From Halomonas stenophila (GTDB taxonomy: Bacteria; Pseudomonadota; Gammaproteobacteria; Pseudomonadales; Halomonadaceae), in NCBI RefSeq assembly GCF_014192275.1, contig NZ_JACHXR010000003.1, forward strand, positions 147,647 through 211,646: a stretch of 64,000 nt of DNA, written 5' to 3'. Made by a program: the position numbers and the translations under genes. The stretch's first letter is position 1; every line of letters starts with the position of its first letter. Below, in pieces: positions 41,088 through 51,893 of this stretch. Below the pieces are notes generated by a model. That model was not told the DNA's origin, ran no database searches, and saw only the letters and a list, made by a program, of their open reading frames with translations.

Positions 41088-42458
41088 ATGCCACTCGATG
41101 ATTCCCTGACCCCGCACAAGACCGCGCTGCTGGCCGCCCTGGAGGCGGACGACCGCGCGCGTCTCGATGCCCAGCTGCCCGAACTGCGCTCCGCCGACAT
41201 CGCCGAGATCCTCCAGGACCTGCTGGAGGACGACGACGTGCTGCGCGGGCGCGCCCTGCTGGATTGCCTGCCGCTGGAGCGGCGGGCCAGCGTGATCGGC
41301 CACCTGCACGCCGAGGAGCAGCTCGTCATCGCCGAGGCCATGGGCGATGACGTGTTGCTGGCGGTACTGGAGGAGATGGGCGCCGACGAGCGCACCGACC
41401 TGTTCAAGGTGCTCGGCGAGGACCGTCGCGAGGTGCTGTTGCGGCGCATGGCACGCCAGGAGCGCGAGGACCTCAAGCGCCTGGCCAGCTACGAGGAGGG
41501 CACCGCCGGGGCGCTGATGACCTCCGACTATGTGGCCATCCCCGCCGGCATGACGGTGTCCCGGGCGATGATGCGGGTGCGCCAGACGGCGCCGGATGCC
41601 GAGACCGTCTACCAGCTGTATGTGATCGATCCCGAGGGCCGGCTGGCGGGCACCATGTCGCTGCGCCAGTTGATGGTGGCGCGGCCGGGGGCCCGGGTCG
41701 ACGAGCTGATGATCCGCGACGTCATCCATGCCAAGGTGGACACGCCCCAGGAGGAGGTGGCGCGGATCGTCGCCCGCTACGACCTGCTGGCGCTGCCGGT
41801 GGTCGACGAGAGCCGTCGCCTGGTGGGCATCGTCACCCACGACGATGCCATGGATGTGGTGGAGTCCGAGGCCACCGAGGATATCCACAAGGGGATGTCC
41901 ATCGGCCAGCTGGAGGATGGCGTCGGGCGGGTGCCGCTCGCCAGCCTGTACCGCAAGCGGGTCACCTGGCTGGTATTGCTGGTGTTCGGCAACCTGTTCT
42001 CCGGCGCCGGCATCGCCTACTTCGAGGACACCATCGCCGCGCAGGTGGCGCTGGTGTTCTTCCTGCCGCTGCTGATCGGCAGCGGCGGCAACGCCGGCGC
42101 CCAGGCCGCCACCCTGATGGTGCGCGGCATGGCCACCGGCGACGTCGGGGTCAAGGACTGGGGCAAGCTGCTGGGGCGGGAACTGCTGGTGGCCGGCTCG
42201 CTGGGGCTGACCATGGCGCTGGCCGTGGCGCCCATCGGGGTGATCCGTGCCGGCGAGGCGGTGGCCCTGGTGGTGGCGGTGAGCATGATCGCCATCGTGC
42301 TGTTCGGCAGCCTGCTCGGCATGTGCCTGCCCTTCGTGCTCGACCGCCTGGGCTGGGACCCGGCCACCGCCTCGGCGCCGCTGGTGACCACCCTGATCGA
42401 CGCCTCGGGCGTGCTGATCTACTTCGGCTTCGCCACCCTGATCCTGTCCGCGGGCTGA
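41088..42458 (+). CDS. mgtE: Magnesium transporter MgtE
   Basis: MgtE is a magnesium channel gated by cytosolic magnesium. The 456-residue protein has the N domain (about 1-130, helical repeats with ADIAEILQDLLEDD), a CBS pair (about 135-265) with VYQLYVIDPEGRLAGTMSLR and LPVVDESRRLVGIVTHDDAM, and a C-terminal domain of five membrane segments with the pore motif GSGGNAGAQAATLMVRGMA. The ATG at 41088 fits the family start and has GAGGA upstream. It stands alone after the atp terminator. Confidence 0.94.
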   Translation: MPLDDSLTPHKTALLAALEADDRARLDAQLPELRSADIAEILQDLLEDDDVLRGRALLDCLPLERRASVIGHLHAEEQLVIAEAMGDDVLLAVLEEMGADERTDLFKVLGEDRREVLLRRMARQEREDLKRLASYEEGTAGALMTSDYVAIPAGMTVSRAMMRVRQTAPDAETVYQLYVIDPEGRLAGTMSLRQLMVARPGARVDELMIRDVIHAKVDTPQEEVARIVARYDLLALPVVDESRRLVGIVTHDDAMDVVESEATEDIHKGMSIGQLEDGVGRVPLASLYRKRVTWLVLLVFGNLFSGAGIAYFEDTIAAQVALVFFLPLLIGSGGNAGAQAATLMVRGMATGDVGVKDWGKLLGRELLVAGSLGLTMALAVAPIGVIRAGEAVALVVAVSMIAIVLFGSLLGMCLPFVLDRLGWDPATASAPLVTTLIDASGVLIYFGFATLILSAG

Positions 42459-42547
42459 CGGGCGGGGCGGACAGCTAGGTCCCGAGCGTGTATTCTCTGC
42501 ACCGCCCGAACGTCGTTTCCCAACGTCTCACATCACAGGATACTTCC

Positions 42548-43345
42548 ATGGATTGGTTACAGATTGTCCTGCTGTCTTTCATCCAGGGGCTGACCGAGTT
42601 CCTGCCGATCTCCAGTTCCGCCCATCTGATCCTGCTGCCGGTGTTGACCGACTGGTCCGACCAGGGCCTGGCCTTCGACGTGGCCCTGCACCTGGGCAGC
42701 CTCGCCGCGGTGGTGCTCTACTTCCGCCACGAGCTGGTCGCCATGGTCGGCAGCTGGGGACGCAGCGTGGCGGGGCGCGGTACCGACGAGGATGCCCGCC
42801 TGGCCTGGTGGGTGATCCTGGCGACCGTGCCGGTGGGCCTGGCGGGGCTCGCCTTCAAGGACAGCATCGAGGTGGTGATGCGCTCGCCGCTGGTGCTCGC
42901 CGGCGGGCTGATCGCCTTCGGCCTGCTGCTCGGCTATGCCGACTGGCGGCACCGCGGGGCGCGAAACGAGTACCACATGCACTGGCGCGATGCCCTGTGG
43001 ATCGGCCTGGCCCAGGCCCTGGCGTTGATTCCCGGGACCTCGCGGTCGGGCATCACCATGACCGTGGCGCTGCTGCTGGGCCTGAACCGCGAGGCCGCGG
43101 CGCGCTTCTCCTTCCTGCTGTCGATCCCGGTGATCGTGCTGGCCGGCGGGCTCGAGGCGCTGAGCCTCGCCGAATCGCCGGTCCCGGTGGCCTGGCTCGA
43201 CCTGGCGGCGGGCACGCTGCTGTCCGGCATCAGTGCCTATCTGTGCATCCATTTCTTCCTGGTGTTCATCAAGCGGATCGGCATGCAGCCCTTCGTGGTC
43301 TATCGACTCATTCTCGGGGTGGCCCTGATCTGGCTGTTCGGCTGA
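42548..43345 (+). CDS. uppP: Undecaprenyl-diphosphatase UppP (BacA)
   Basis: UppP regenerates undecaprenyl phosphate, the lipid carrier for peptidoglycan and other polymers. The 265-residue membrane protein starts MDWLQIVLLSFIQGLTEFLP and has the two catalytic motifs, EFLPISSSAHLILLP and PGTSRSGITM. The ATG at 42548 is chosen because homologues begin just before the first membrane segment; the ribosome-binding site (CAGGA) is modest. A MITE-like element begins directly after the stop codon, and the C-terminus is a few residues shorter than E. coli UppP. Confidence 0.95.
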   Translation: MDWLQIVLLSFIQGLTEFLPISSSAHLILLPVLTDWSDQGLAFDVALHLGSLAAVVLYFRHELVAMVGSWGRSVAGRGTDEDARLAWWVILATVPVGLAGLAFKDSIEVVMRSPLVLAGGLIAFGLLLGYADWRHRGARNEYHMHWRDALWIGLAQALALIPGTSRSGITMTVALLLGLNREAAARFSFLLSIPVIVLAGGLEALSLAESPVPVAWLDLAAGTLLSGISAYLCIHFFLVFIKRIGMQPFVVYRLILGVALIWLFG

Positions 43346-43484
43346 GGAAGCACTGATTTATTGCTGCGCTCGATATCCTGGCCGCCGGCGGTGCTCGGAA
43401 TCCTCATGTAGCAGGCTACACTCCGGTTCCTGCGCTCCGGCGGCAACCAGCCTCTCTTCGCTCGCGACATAAATCAGCGCATCC
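43346..43484. mobile_element. MITE-like element with 16-bp terminal inverted repeats
   Basis: The left end GGAAGCACTGATTTAT and the complement of the right end, GGATGCGCTGATTTAT, match at 14 of 16 bases. The 139-bp body encodes nothing and contains an inner GCCGCCGG / CCGGCGGC inverted repeat, so it folds into a long hairpin. It fills most of the uppP-apbE gap. No clear flanking target duplication is visible. Family not identified. Confidence 0.6.
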
Positions 43485-43510
43485 TTCGGTCTTTATTTGT
43501 TGGAGTCCTC

Positions 43511-44617
43511 ATGTCACTCCCTCACCATCGCCTCGCCTTGCTGACGCTGCTGCTGGTCGTCCTGCTGGCCGGCTGCTCGGAGCGCACGCTGGAGACGCCG
43601 GTCAGGCTCGAGGGCGATATCTTCGGCACCTACTACCAGGTGAACCTCGCCGACCCGATCACCGCCGAGCGGCGCGACGCCCTCGGGGCAGGCATCCTGG
43701 CCGAGCTCGAGAGTGTCGATGCCTCCATGTCCACCTACCGTGACGATGCCGAGCTGGTGGCCTTCAACCAGGCCCCGGTGGGCGAATGGCAGACGCTCTC
43801 CGCGCCGCTGATCGAGGTGCTGTCGATCGCCCATCGGGTGGGCGAGGCCAGCGGCGGCGCCTTCGACGTCACCGTGGGTGGGCTGGTCAACCTGTGGAGC
43901 TTCGGCCCCGAGGCGCGGCCCCGGGAGGTGCCGGAAGACGCGCTGATCGCCGAGCGGCTCGCCGAGGTCGGCATGGATACCCTGGAGATCGATGTGGACC
44001 AGCGGCGCGCGCGCCGCCTGAAGGATGTCTTCGTCGACCTCTCCGGGGTGGCCAAGGGACATGCCACCGACCGGGTGGCGGCCTATCTGGCCGAGCAGGG
44101 CATCGAGAACTACCTGGTCAACATCGGCGGCGAACTCGAGGTCGCGGGATTCCGCGACGGCGAGGCCGAACCCTGGCGCATCGGCGTCGAGATTCCCCGG
44201 GACGGCCGGCCCCAGGCCCAGCATGTGCTGGCCCTCCACGATACGTCGGTGGCCACCTCCGGCGACTACCGCAACTACTTCGAGGAAGACGGGCGTCGCT
44301 ACTCGCATACCATCGACCCGCGCACCGGCCGCCCGATCCAGCATCGCCTGGCCTCGGTGACGGTCGTGGATGCCTCCAACGCCCGCGCCGATGCCTGGGC
44401 CACCGCCATCTCGGTGCTCGGCGAGGACGAGGGCATGGCCCTGGCCCGCGAGCACGACCTGGCCGTGCTGGTGCTGGTGCGCAACGAGGCCGGCGATGGC
44501 TGGGTGAGCCTGGCCAGTCCGGCCTTCGCGGTGCGCTTCGGCCGCGACAGGCTCGAGGAGATGGGCGTCGAGGTGGCCGACGGGGCGGTCGGCGACGTGG
44601 CAGCCGAGGCCCCGTAA
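43511..44617 (+). CDS. apbE: FAD:protein FMN transferase, ApbE lipoprotein
   Basis: ApbE attaches FMN covalently to threonine residues of exported proteins, such as the NqrB and NqrC subunits of the sodium-pumping NADH dehydrogenase. The 368-residue protein has a lipoprotein signal (LLAGC, acylated Cys22), the FAD-binding core with FGTYYQVNLAD, VDLSGVAKGHATDRVAAYL, INIGGEL-type segment (VNIGGELEVAGF) and the metal-site region ATSGDYRNYFEEDGRRYSHT. The ATG follows GGAG. It is not next to nqr genes here, so the client is unknown. glmU follows 45 bp later. Confidence 0.93.
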   Translation: MSLPHHRLALLTLLLVVLLAGCSERTLETPVRLEGDIFGTYYQVNLADPITAERRDALGAGILAELESVDASMSTYRDDAELVAFNQAPVGEWQTLSAPLIEVLSIAHRVGEASGGAFDVTVGGLVNLWSFGPEARPREVPEDALIAERLAEVGMDTLEIDVDQRRARRLKDVFVDLSGVAKGHATDRVAAYLAEQGIENYLVNIGGELEVAGFRDGEAEPWRIGVEIPRDGRPQAQHVLALHDTSVATSGDYRNYFEEDGRRYSHTIDPRTGRPIQHRLASVTVVDASNARADAWATAISVLGEDEGMALAREHDLAVLVLVRNEAGDGWVSLASPAFAVRFGRDRLEEMGVEVADGAVGDVAAEAP

Positions 44618-44662
44618 GCACTAGAATGACCCGATTCAACGAGTGATCGGCAAGGAGTCACG

Positions 44663-46030
44663 ATGAGCCTCGACGTGGTAATACTGGCGGCCGGGCAGGG
44701 CACCCGGATGCGTTCGACCCTGCCCAAGGTGCTGCACCGCCTGGCGGGCAAGCCCATGGTGCGTCACGTGATCGATACGGCCCGGGGGCTCGAGGCCGAG
44801 CGTACCCATGTGGTGGTCGGCCATGGCGCCGAGCATGTGCGCGAGGCCCTGGCCGACTGTCGTGTGCGCTTCGCCCTGCAGGCCGAGCAGAAGGGCACCG
44901 GCCACGCCGTGGCCCAGACCCTCGATGCCCTCGGCAACGGCAAGGTGCTGGTGCTCTATGGCGATGTGCCGCTGACCCGCCGCGAGACCCTGCGCGGGCT
45001 GCTCGAGGCCGTCGACGAGCAGCACCTGGGCCTGCTCACCGTGACCCTCGATGAGCCCGACGGCTATGGCCGTATCCTGCGCAACGAGGCCGGCGAGGCC
45101 GTGGCCATCGTCGAGCACAAGGATGCCTCGGAGGCCGAGCGCGCGGTGTGCGAGTGCAACACCGGCATCATGGCCATGACCGCTGCCCAGCTGCGTCGCT
45201 GGCTGCCCCGGCTGTCGGCCGACAATGCCCAGGGCGAGTACTACCTCACCGATATCATCGCCATGGCCGCCGCCGAGGGCGTGAAGATCGCCACCGCCCA
45301 GCCGGCGCGCCCCCTGGAGGTCGAGGGCGTCAACAACCGGGCCCAGATGGCCCGTCTCGAGCGCGCCCACCAGGCGGATATCGCCGAGGCGCTGATGGCG
45401 CAAGGCGTGGCCCTGCTGGACCCCTCGCGGCTGGACGTGCGGGGCACCCTGACCTGCGGGCACGACGTCGAGATCGACGTGGGCTGCGTGTTCGAGGGCG
45501 AGGTGGAGCTCGGCGAGGGGGTGCGCATCGGGCCGCATTGCGTGATTCGCGACAGCCATATCGGCGCCGAGACCGCGGTCGAGCCACACAGCGTCATCGA
45601 GGGCGCCGTGGCCGCCGGGCACAACCGCATCGGGCCCTTCGCCCGGCTGCGTCCCGGCTCGCGGCTGGCGGTGGGGGCACGGATCGGCAATTTCGTCGAG
45701 ACCAAGAACGCCGAGGTGGGCGAGGGCAGCAAGATCAACCACCTGAGCTACGTGGGCGATGCCCGGCTGGGGCGAGACGTCAACGTCGGTGCCGGCACCA
45801 TCACCTGCAACTATGACGGCGCCAACAAGCACCACACCGAGATCGGCGACGGTGCCTTCATCGGCTCCAACACCGCCCTGGTGGCCCCGGTGAGCGTCGG
45901 CAAGGGCGCGACCGTGGGGGCCGGTTCGACCCTGAGCCGCGACGTGGCGGACAACGCCCTGGCGGTGAGCCGGGCGCGGCTGATCACCAAGGACGATTGG
46001 TTGCGACCGGTCAAGCACAAGGACTATTGA
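44663..46030 (+). CDS. glmU: Bifunctional UDP-GlcNAc pyrophosphorylase / glucosamine-1-phosphate acetyltransferase
   Basis: GlmU makes UDP-N-acetylglucosamine, the precursor of peptidoglycan and lipopolysaccharide. The 455-residue protein has an N-terminal nucleotidyltransferase domain ([20 protein letters not shown]; uridine-binding [11 protein letters not shown]) and a C-terminal left-handed beta-helix with hexapeptide repeats (about 250-435), including [19 protein letters not shown]. Normal length. glmS, the enzyme two steps earlier, follows 10 bp later, so the pair forms an amino-sugar operon. Confidence 0.97.
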   Translation: MSLDVVILAAGQGTRMRSTLPKVLHRLAGKPMVRHVIDTARGLEAERTHVVVGHGAEHVREALADCRVRFALQAEQKGTGHAVAQTLDALGNGKVLVLYGDVPLTRRETLRGLLEAVDEQHLGLLTVTLDEPDGYGRILRNEAGEAVAIVEHKDASEAERAVCECNTGIMAMTAAQLRRWLPRLSADNAQGEYYLTDIIAMAAAEGVKIATAQPARPLEVEGVNNRAQMARLERAHQADIAEALMAQGVALLDPSRLDVRGTLTCGHDVEIDVGCVFEGEVELGEGVRIGPHCVIRDSHIGAETAVEPHSVIEGAVAAGHNRIGPFARLRPGSRLAVGARIGNFVETKNAEVGEGSKINHLSYVGDARLGRDVNVGAGTITCNYDGANKHHTEIGDGAFIGSNTALVAPVSVGKGATVGAGSTLSRDVADNALAVSRARLITKDDWLRPVKHKDY

Positions 46031-46040
46031 GGAGAACGGC

Positions 46041-47869
<1,829 letters not shown>

Positions 47870-47873
<4 letters not shown>

Positions 47874-48745
47874 GCGCGGCGGACGCCCCGCCGCCCCTGC
47901 ACCTGGGCCTGCCCATGTGGGCCAATCCCGACTGGCGCGGCGGCCTCTACCCGCCGCACGGGGGCGGCGACGGGCACCTGGCCGACTATGCCCGGGTGTT
48001 CTCCGCCGTGGAGGGCAATACCACCTTCTACAGCGGGGCCCCGCGGCCGGAGACCGTGGCCGCCTGGTCGCGCCAGGCGCCCTCGGCCTTCCGCTTCTGC
48101 TTCAAGCTGCCGGCGAGCCTGACCCACGAGCGCCGCCTGGTCGGAGTGGCCCCGGACCTGGAGGCGTTCCTGGCGACCCTGGCTCCCCTGCGGGATCGCC
48201 TGGGCCCGGTGATGGTCCAGTTGCCCCGCGACTTCGGCGCCGACGAGCTGCCACGGCTCGACGCCGTGCTGTCCCGCTGGCCGAAGGCGATTCCCTGTGC
48301 CGTGGAGGTGCGGCACAGCGAATTTTTCCACAAGGGCACGGCCGAGACGGCTCTCAACAGATTGTTGATAAGTCATGGCGTGAACCGCGTCATGCTCGAC
48401 GTCCGGCCGCTGTTCTCCACGCCGGCCGGCGACCACCCCGGCATGCGTCAGGCCCAGGGGGAAAAGCCGAAACGTCCATTACACGTGCTTTCCACGGCGA
48501 ATCATCCACTGGTGCGCTTCATCGGGCATGTTGACGCAGCGATCAATATCCGCTATTTCGGCCCCTGGATCGACCGCCTCGCCCTGTGGATAAAACAGGG
48601 GAAAACCCCTTTCCTCTTTGTGCATACCGCCGACAATCGCCAGGCGCCCGAGCTGGCCCGGCGGCTCTACCGGGACCTGGCGGTCCGGGCCGATCTCCCC
48701 GCCTTGCCGGCCTTCCCCGGCGAGCGGCAGACGCGACTGTTCTGA
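47870..48745 (+). CDS. DUF72-family protein (YecE-like)
   Basis: The 291-residue product belongs to the DUF72 TIM-barrel-like family, whose biochemical function is not established. Recognisable segments are [20 protein letters not shown] at the start, [35 protein letters not shown] and VRHSEFF. The start is the GTG at 47870, which overlaps the glmS stop (GTGA), implying coupled translation. A later section is less GC-rich and contains TTGTTGATAAGTC-type DNA, so the second half may drift in base composition. Nothing in context explains its role. Confidence 0.85.
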
Positions 48746-49071
48746 TCGACCACGAGGCGCCGGATGGTTTCGTGCCGATGGCTGGCCATCAAGCGTATGA
48801 TCGGATACTTTTACGGCTCGATCGTCACTTGCCATCGGATATTGCGGATTCTCACGCCTATCCCGCGTGATCCTGCGTATATCCCTCCATGAGGTTTCCG
48901 CCGCCACGAGGGCGGCGGAAGCGTTGCCTCGGCAGCGATCCTGCTCGGCATTCGTTATGCCCTTGAATGCACCATCCCGCGATCCGGGGTGGCGCGGACG
49001 TGGCGACTACAACCACAACGCCGTCATCGCATCCGATCGATCGATGACGACACGTACCATCAGGGTGATCT
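48746..49071. other. Intergenic region with a 10-bp perfect hairpin before the NSS transporter gene
   Basis: The 326-bp gap holds no supported gene. A perfect stem TTCCGCCGCC (48896-48905) / GGCGGCGGAA (48911-48920) with an ACGAG loop may end transcription from the glmS-DUF72 side, though no T-run follows. Repeated GATCGATCGATG lies near 49035. The transporter promoter was not identified. Confidence 0.5.
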
Positions 49072-50418
49072 ATGTCCATCAAGCAACATCAACACGCGCA
49101 CTGGTCGTCCCGGCTGGCCTTCATCCTCGCGGCGACGGGGTCCGCGGTCGGCCTGGGCAACATCTGGAAGTTTCCCTACATGGTGGGGGAGAGCGGCGGG
49201 GCGGCCTTCGTGCTGATCTACCTGCTGTGTATCGGCCTGATCGGCCTGCCGATCCTGGTGGCCGAATGGCTGATCGGCCGCCGCGGCCAGAACAATCCGG
49301 CGAACGCCATGGCCGACCTGGCCAAGGGCGCCGGACGCCCGCGGGCCTGGATGCTGGTCGGCATCAGCGGGATCCTCGGCGCCTTCCTGATCCTCTCCTT
49401 CTACAGCGTGATCGGCGGCTGGTCGCTGTACTACACCCTGAACTCGGTCACCGGCGCCTTCAGCGGCCAGGACGCCGACGGCATCGGCGCACTGTTCAAC
49501 GCCATGCTGGCCAGTCCCGGCCTGCTGCTGGCCGGTCATTCGGTGTTCATGCTGCTGGTCATCGGCATCGTGGCCCGCGGCGTGACCAAGGGCCTGGAAG
49601 GCGCCGTGCGCACCCTGATGCCGGCGCTGGGCGTGCTGATGGTGGTGCTGGTCGGCTACGGCATGACCACCGGCCACTTCGGCCAGGCACTGACCTACCT
49701 GTTCAACCCGGACTGGAGCGCCCTGTCCGGCGAGACCGTCCTGGCGGCCCTGGGCCATGCCTTCTTCACCCTGTCGCTGGGAATGGGGATCATGATGGCC
49801 TATGGCTCCTACCTGGGCCGGGAGGTCGACCTGCTCAAGACCGCCCGCACCGTGGTGATCATGGACACCGTCATCGCCCTGGGGGCCGGCCTGGCGATCT
49901 TCCCCATCGTCTTCGCCAATGATCTCGACCTGGCCTCCGGACCGGGCCTGATCTTCGTCACCCTGCCGCTGGCCTTCGGCAAGATGGGCGGCGGCATCAT
50001 CGTCGGCCTGATGTTCTTCCTGCTGCTGACCTTCGCCGCCCTGACCTCGGCCATCTCGCTGCTCGAGCCGGTGGTGGAGTTCGTCGAGGAGCGCACCCCG
50101 CTGTCCCGTGTGGCCTCCACCCTGGTGGCCGGCGTGGCCGCCTGGGGGCTGGGCATCGCGGCGCTGCTGTCGTTCAACCTGTGGAGCGAGCCGGTGCTGT
50201 TCGGCCTGAACGTCTTCGACCTGCTCGACAAGCTGACCAGCAAGTTCATGCTGCCACTGACCGGGCTGGGGGTGATCCTGTTCACCGCCTGGCAACTGGA
50301 TCGCCATGAGGTGGCCCGGGAACTGGGGCTGTCGGGCACCGCTGCCGGCATCTGGCACCTGGTGACCCGCTTCATCGCCCCCATCGGCGTGGCGGTGGTG
50401 TTCGTCTCCAGCCTGTAA
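49072..50418 (+). CDS. Neurotransmitter:sodium symporter (NSS) family transporter
   Basis: This 448-residue sodium-dependent transporter (SNF family, LeuT fold) has the family start HWSSRLAFILAATGSAVGLG NIWKFPYMVG, which forms the sodium and substrate sites of helix 1. GPGLIFVTLPLAFGKMGG and about eleven membrane segments follow. Bacterial members take up amino acids such as tryptophan, tyrosine or leucine; the substrate here cannot be told. The gene stands alone and ends with a hairpin terminator. Sodium-driven uptake fits a marine or saline habitat. Confidence 0.9.
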   Translation: MSIKQHQHAHWSSRLAFILAATGSAVGLGNIWKFPYMVGESGGAAFVLIYLLCIGLIGLPILVAEWLIGRRGQNNPANAMADLAKGAGRPRAWMLVGISGILGAFLILSFYSVIGGWSLYYTLNSVTGAFSGQDADGIGALFNAMLASPGLLLAGHSVFMLLVIGIVARGVTKGLEGAVRTLMPALGVLMVVLVGYGMTTGHFGQALTYLFNPDWSALSGETVLAALGHAFFTLSLGMGIMMAYGSYLGREVDLLKTARTVVIMDTVIALGAGLAIFPIVFANDLDLASGPGLIFVTLPLAFGKMGGGIIVGLMFFLLLTFAALTSAISLLEPVVEFVEERTPLSRVASTLVAGVAAWGLGIAALLSFNLWSEPVLFGLNVFDLLDKLTSKFMLPLTGLGVILFTAWQLDRHEVARELGLSGTAAGIWHLVTRFIAPIGVAVVFVSSL

Positions 50419-50452
50419 GGCAGGCCCGCGACCATCGAGGGAAAGCGCCCCC

Positions 50453-50478
50453 CAGAGCCCCGCTGCGGCGGGGCTCTG
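50453..50478 (+). terminator. Terminator-like hairpin after the NSS transporter gene
   Basis: A perfect 11-bp stem CAGAGCCCCGC / GCGGGGCTCTG with a TGCG loop lies 34 bp after the stop codon, between convergent genes. It lacks a T-run, so it may act weakly or in both directions. Confidence 0.6.
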
Positions 50479-50511
50479 CATGTCCGGGGGAGCGGGCCGG
50501 GGCGGTCGAGA

Positions 50512-50727
50512 TCAGTGCATCTCGTCCTCGCTCGCCTCGTCCTCCGGCAGGTCGGCGATGTCCTGGCTGAGGCGCTTGAACTCCTCATGGAGCTCGATGC
50601 CCCGCCGGGCCCGGAGGTTGCGCTGCGCCGCGGTGCGGGAGCGCTGTTCGTGTTCGGCGACTTCCATGCTCATGAAGATGTCGAGAAGCTCGCTCTTGAC
50701 GGAGGTTAACCGTTCGACATTGCGCAT
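50512..50727 (-). CDS. Small charged protein of unknown function
   Basis: The 71-residue product begins MRNVERLTSVKSELLDIFMS, is strongly charged, and is likely helical through QRNLRARRGIELHEEFKRLS, ending in an acidic tail (LPEDEASEDEMH). GGAGAG lies about 7 bp before the ATG, and the coding pattern is regular, so I take it as real. The basic-then-helical layout resembles small PA3496-type envelope-associated proteins of pseudomonads, but the match is too weak to name it. It is convergent with the NSS transporter gene. Confidence 0.6.
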   Translation of the reverse strand: MRNVERLTSVKSELLDIFMSMEVAEHEQRSRTAAQRNLRARRGIELHEEFKRLSQDIADLPEDEASEDEMH

Positions 50728-50962
50728 GATCCACTCTCCAAAAGATTCCGCGACACTGCAATTCTTACTATACCGTACTTGACAGAATGATGACCGTCAG
50801 GGCCCAACGCTGCCCGGCGCCGGCCGCCGGGTCTGGCCCGGGAGGCGAGGGCACGCGAGAGTCCCCCTCGGGGGCCGCTTGGGGCATAATGGGGTCCATA
50901 ACCCGCGGAGTCGCGTGGCGCGTCGAGCGAGCGCCCCGTGACTCGCCGACCAGGAGTGCCGC

Positions 50963-51826
50963 GTGAGCCTTGGCCTGTTCGATGAGATGAGACGCCGCAT
51001 GGAGCATTTCCGTCGCTCCGAGCAGAAGGTGGCGCGTTTCGTGCTGCGCAACCCCGACGAAGTGATCCACATGCGCATCGTCGACCTGGCCACCGAGGCC
51101 AAGGTCAGCGAGCCCACGGTGGTGCGCTTCTGCCGGGCCCTGGGCTGCAATGGCTTCCAGGACTTCAAGCTCAAGTTGGCGCAGATGCTGGCCACCGGGA
51201 GCCAGTTCGCCCAGTTCTCCATGAACGACAGCGACTCGGTGGCCGAATTCTCCCACAGCATCTTCGACTCCACCGTCGGCACCCTGCTGTCGGTGCGGGA
51301 CCGGCTGGACAACGAGGCGCTGAGCAAGGCGATCAACGCCCTGGGCATGGCCAACCGGGTGGAGTTCTACGGGTTCGGCGCCTCCGGTGCGGTGGCCTTC
51401 GATGCCCAGCACAAGTTCTTCCGCCTGCAGATCTCCACGGCGGCCTACGCCGACCCGCACATGCAGAACATGTCGGCGGCGACCCTCAAGGATGGCGACG
51501 TGGTGGTGGCCATCTCCCAGACCGGGCGGACCCGGGCCCTGGTGGCCAGCGTACGCATGGCCAGGGAGGCCGGTGCCACGGTGATCGGACTCTGCCCCAG
51601 CGGCTCGCCGCTGGCCGGCGAGGTCACCCTGCCGCTGTACATCGACGTCCACGAGGACACCGAGATCTACACGCCGATGAGCTCGCGCATCGCCCACCTG
51701 GTGCTGATCGACGTGCTGGCGGTCGGCGTGGCCAAGGCCCGTGGCCCGAAGCTCGCCGAGCAGCTCAAGGCGGTGAAGAAGAGCCTCAACCCGCTGCGCT
51801 TCCCCGAGCAGGAAGGCAAGCCCTGA
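50963..51826 (+). CDS. hexR: HexR-type transcriptional regulator (RpiR family)
   Basis: HexR represses central sugar-metabolism genes (Entner-Doudoroff and others) and is released by 2-keto-3-deoxy-6-phosphogluconate. The 287-residue protein has an N-terminal HTH_6 domain (RRSEQKVARFVLRNPDEVIH, EPTVVRFCRALGCNGFQDFK) and a C-terminal SIS sugar-phosphate domain (VEFYGFGASGAVAFDAQHKF, AISQTGRTRALVASVRMAR). The start GTG at 50963 is chosen as it gives the usual MSLGLFDEMRRRME start. zwf-edd genes usually found near hexR are absent here, so the target genes are elsewhere. Confidence 0.87.
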   Translation: MSLGLFDEMRRRMEHFRRSEQKVARFVLRNPDEVIHMRIVDLATEAKVSEPTVVRFCRALGCNGFQDFKLKLAQMLATGSQFAQFSMNDSDSVAEFSHSIFDSTVGTLLSVRDRLDNEALSKAINALGMANRVEFYGFGASGAVAFDAQHKFFRLQISTAAYADPHMQNMSAATLKDGDVVVAISQTGRTRALVASVRMAREAGATVIGLCPSGSPLAGEVTLPLYIDVHEDTEIYTPMSSRIAHLVLIDVLAVGVAKARGPKLAEQLKAVKKSLNPLRFPEQEGKP

Positions 51827-51893
51827 CCCGTCTCCGCCGGGCGCGATATGGTAAGCTGTCGGCCCATTTTCCAAGCAGCGATGCCTTCCCGCT

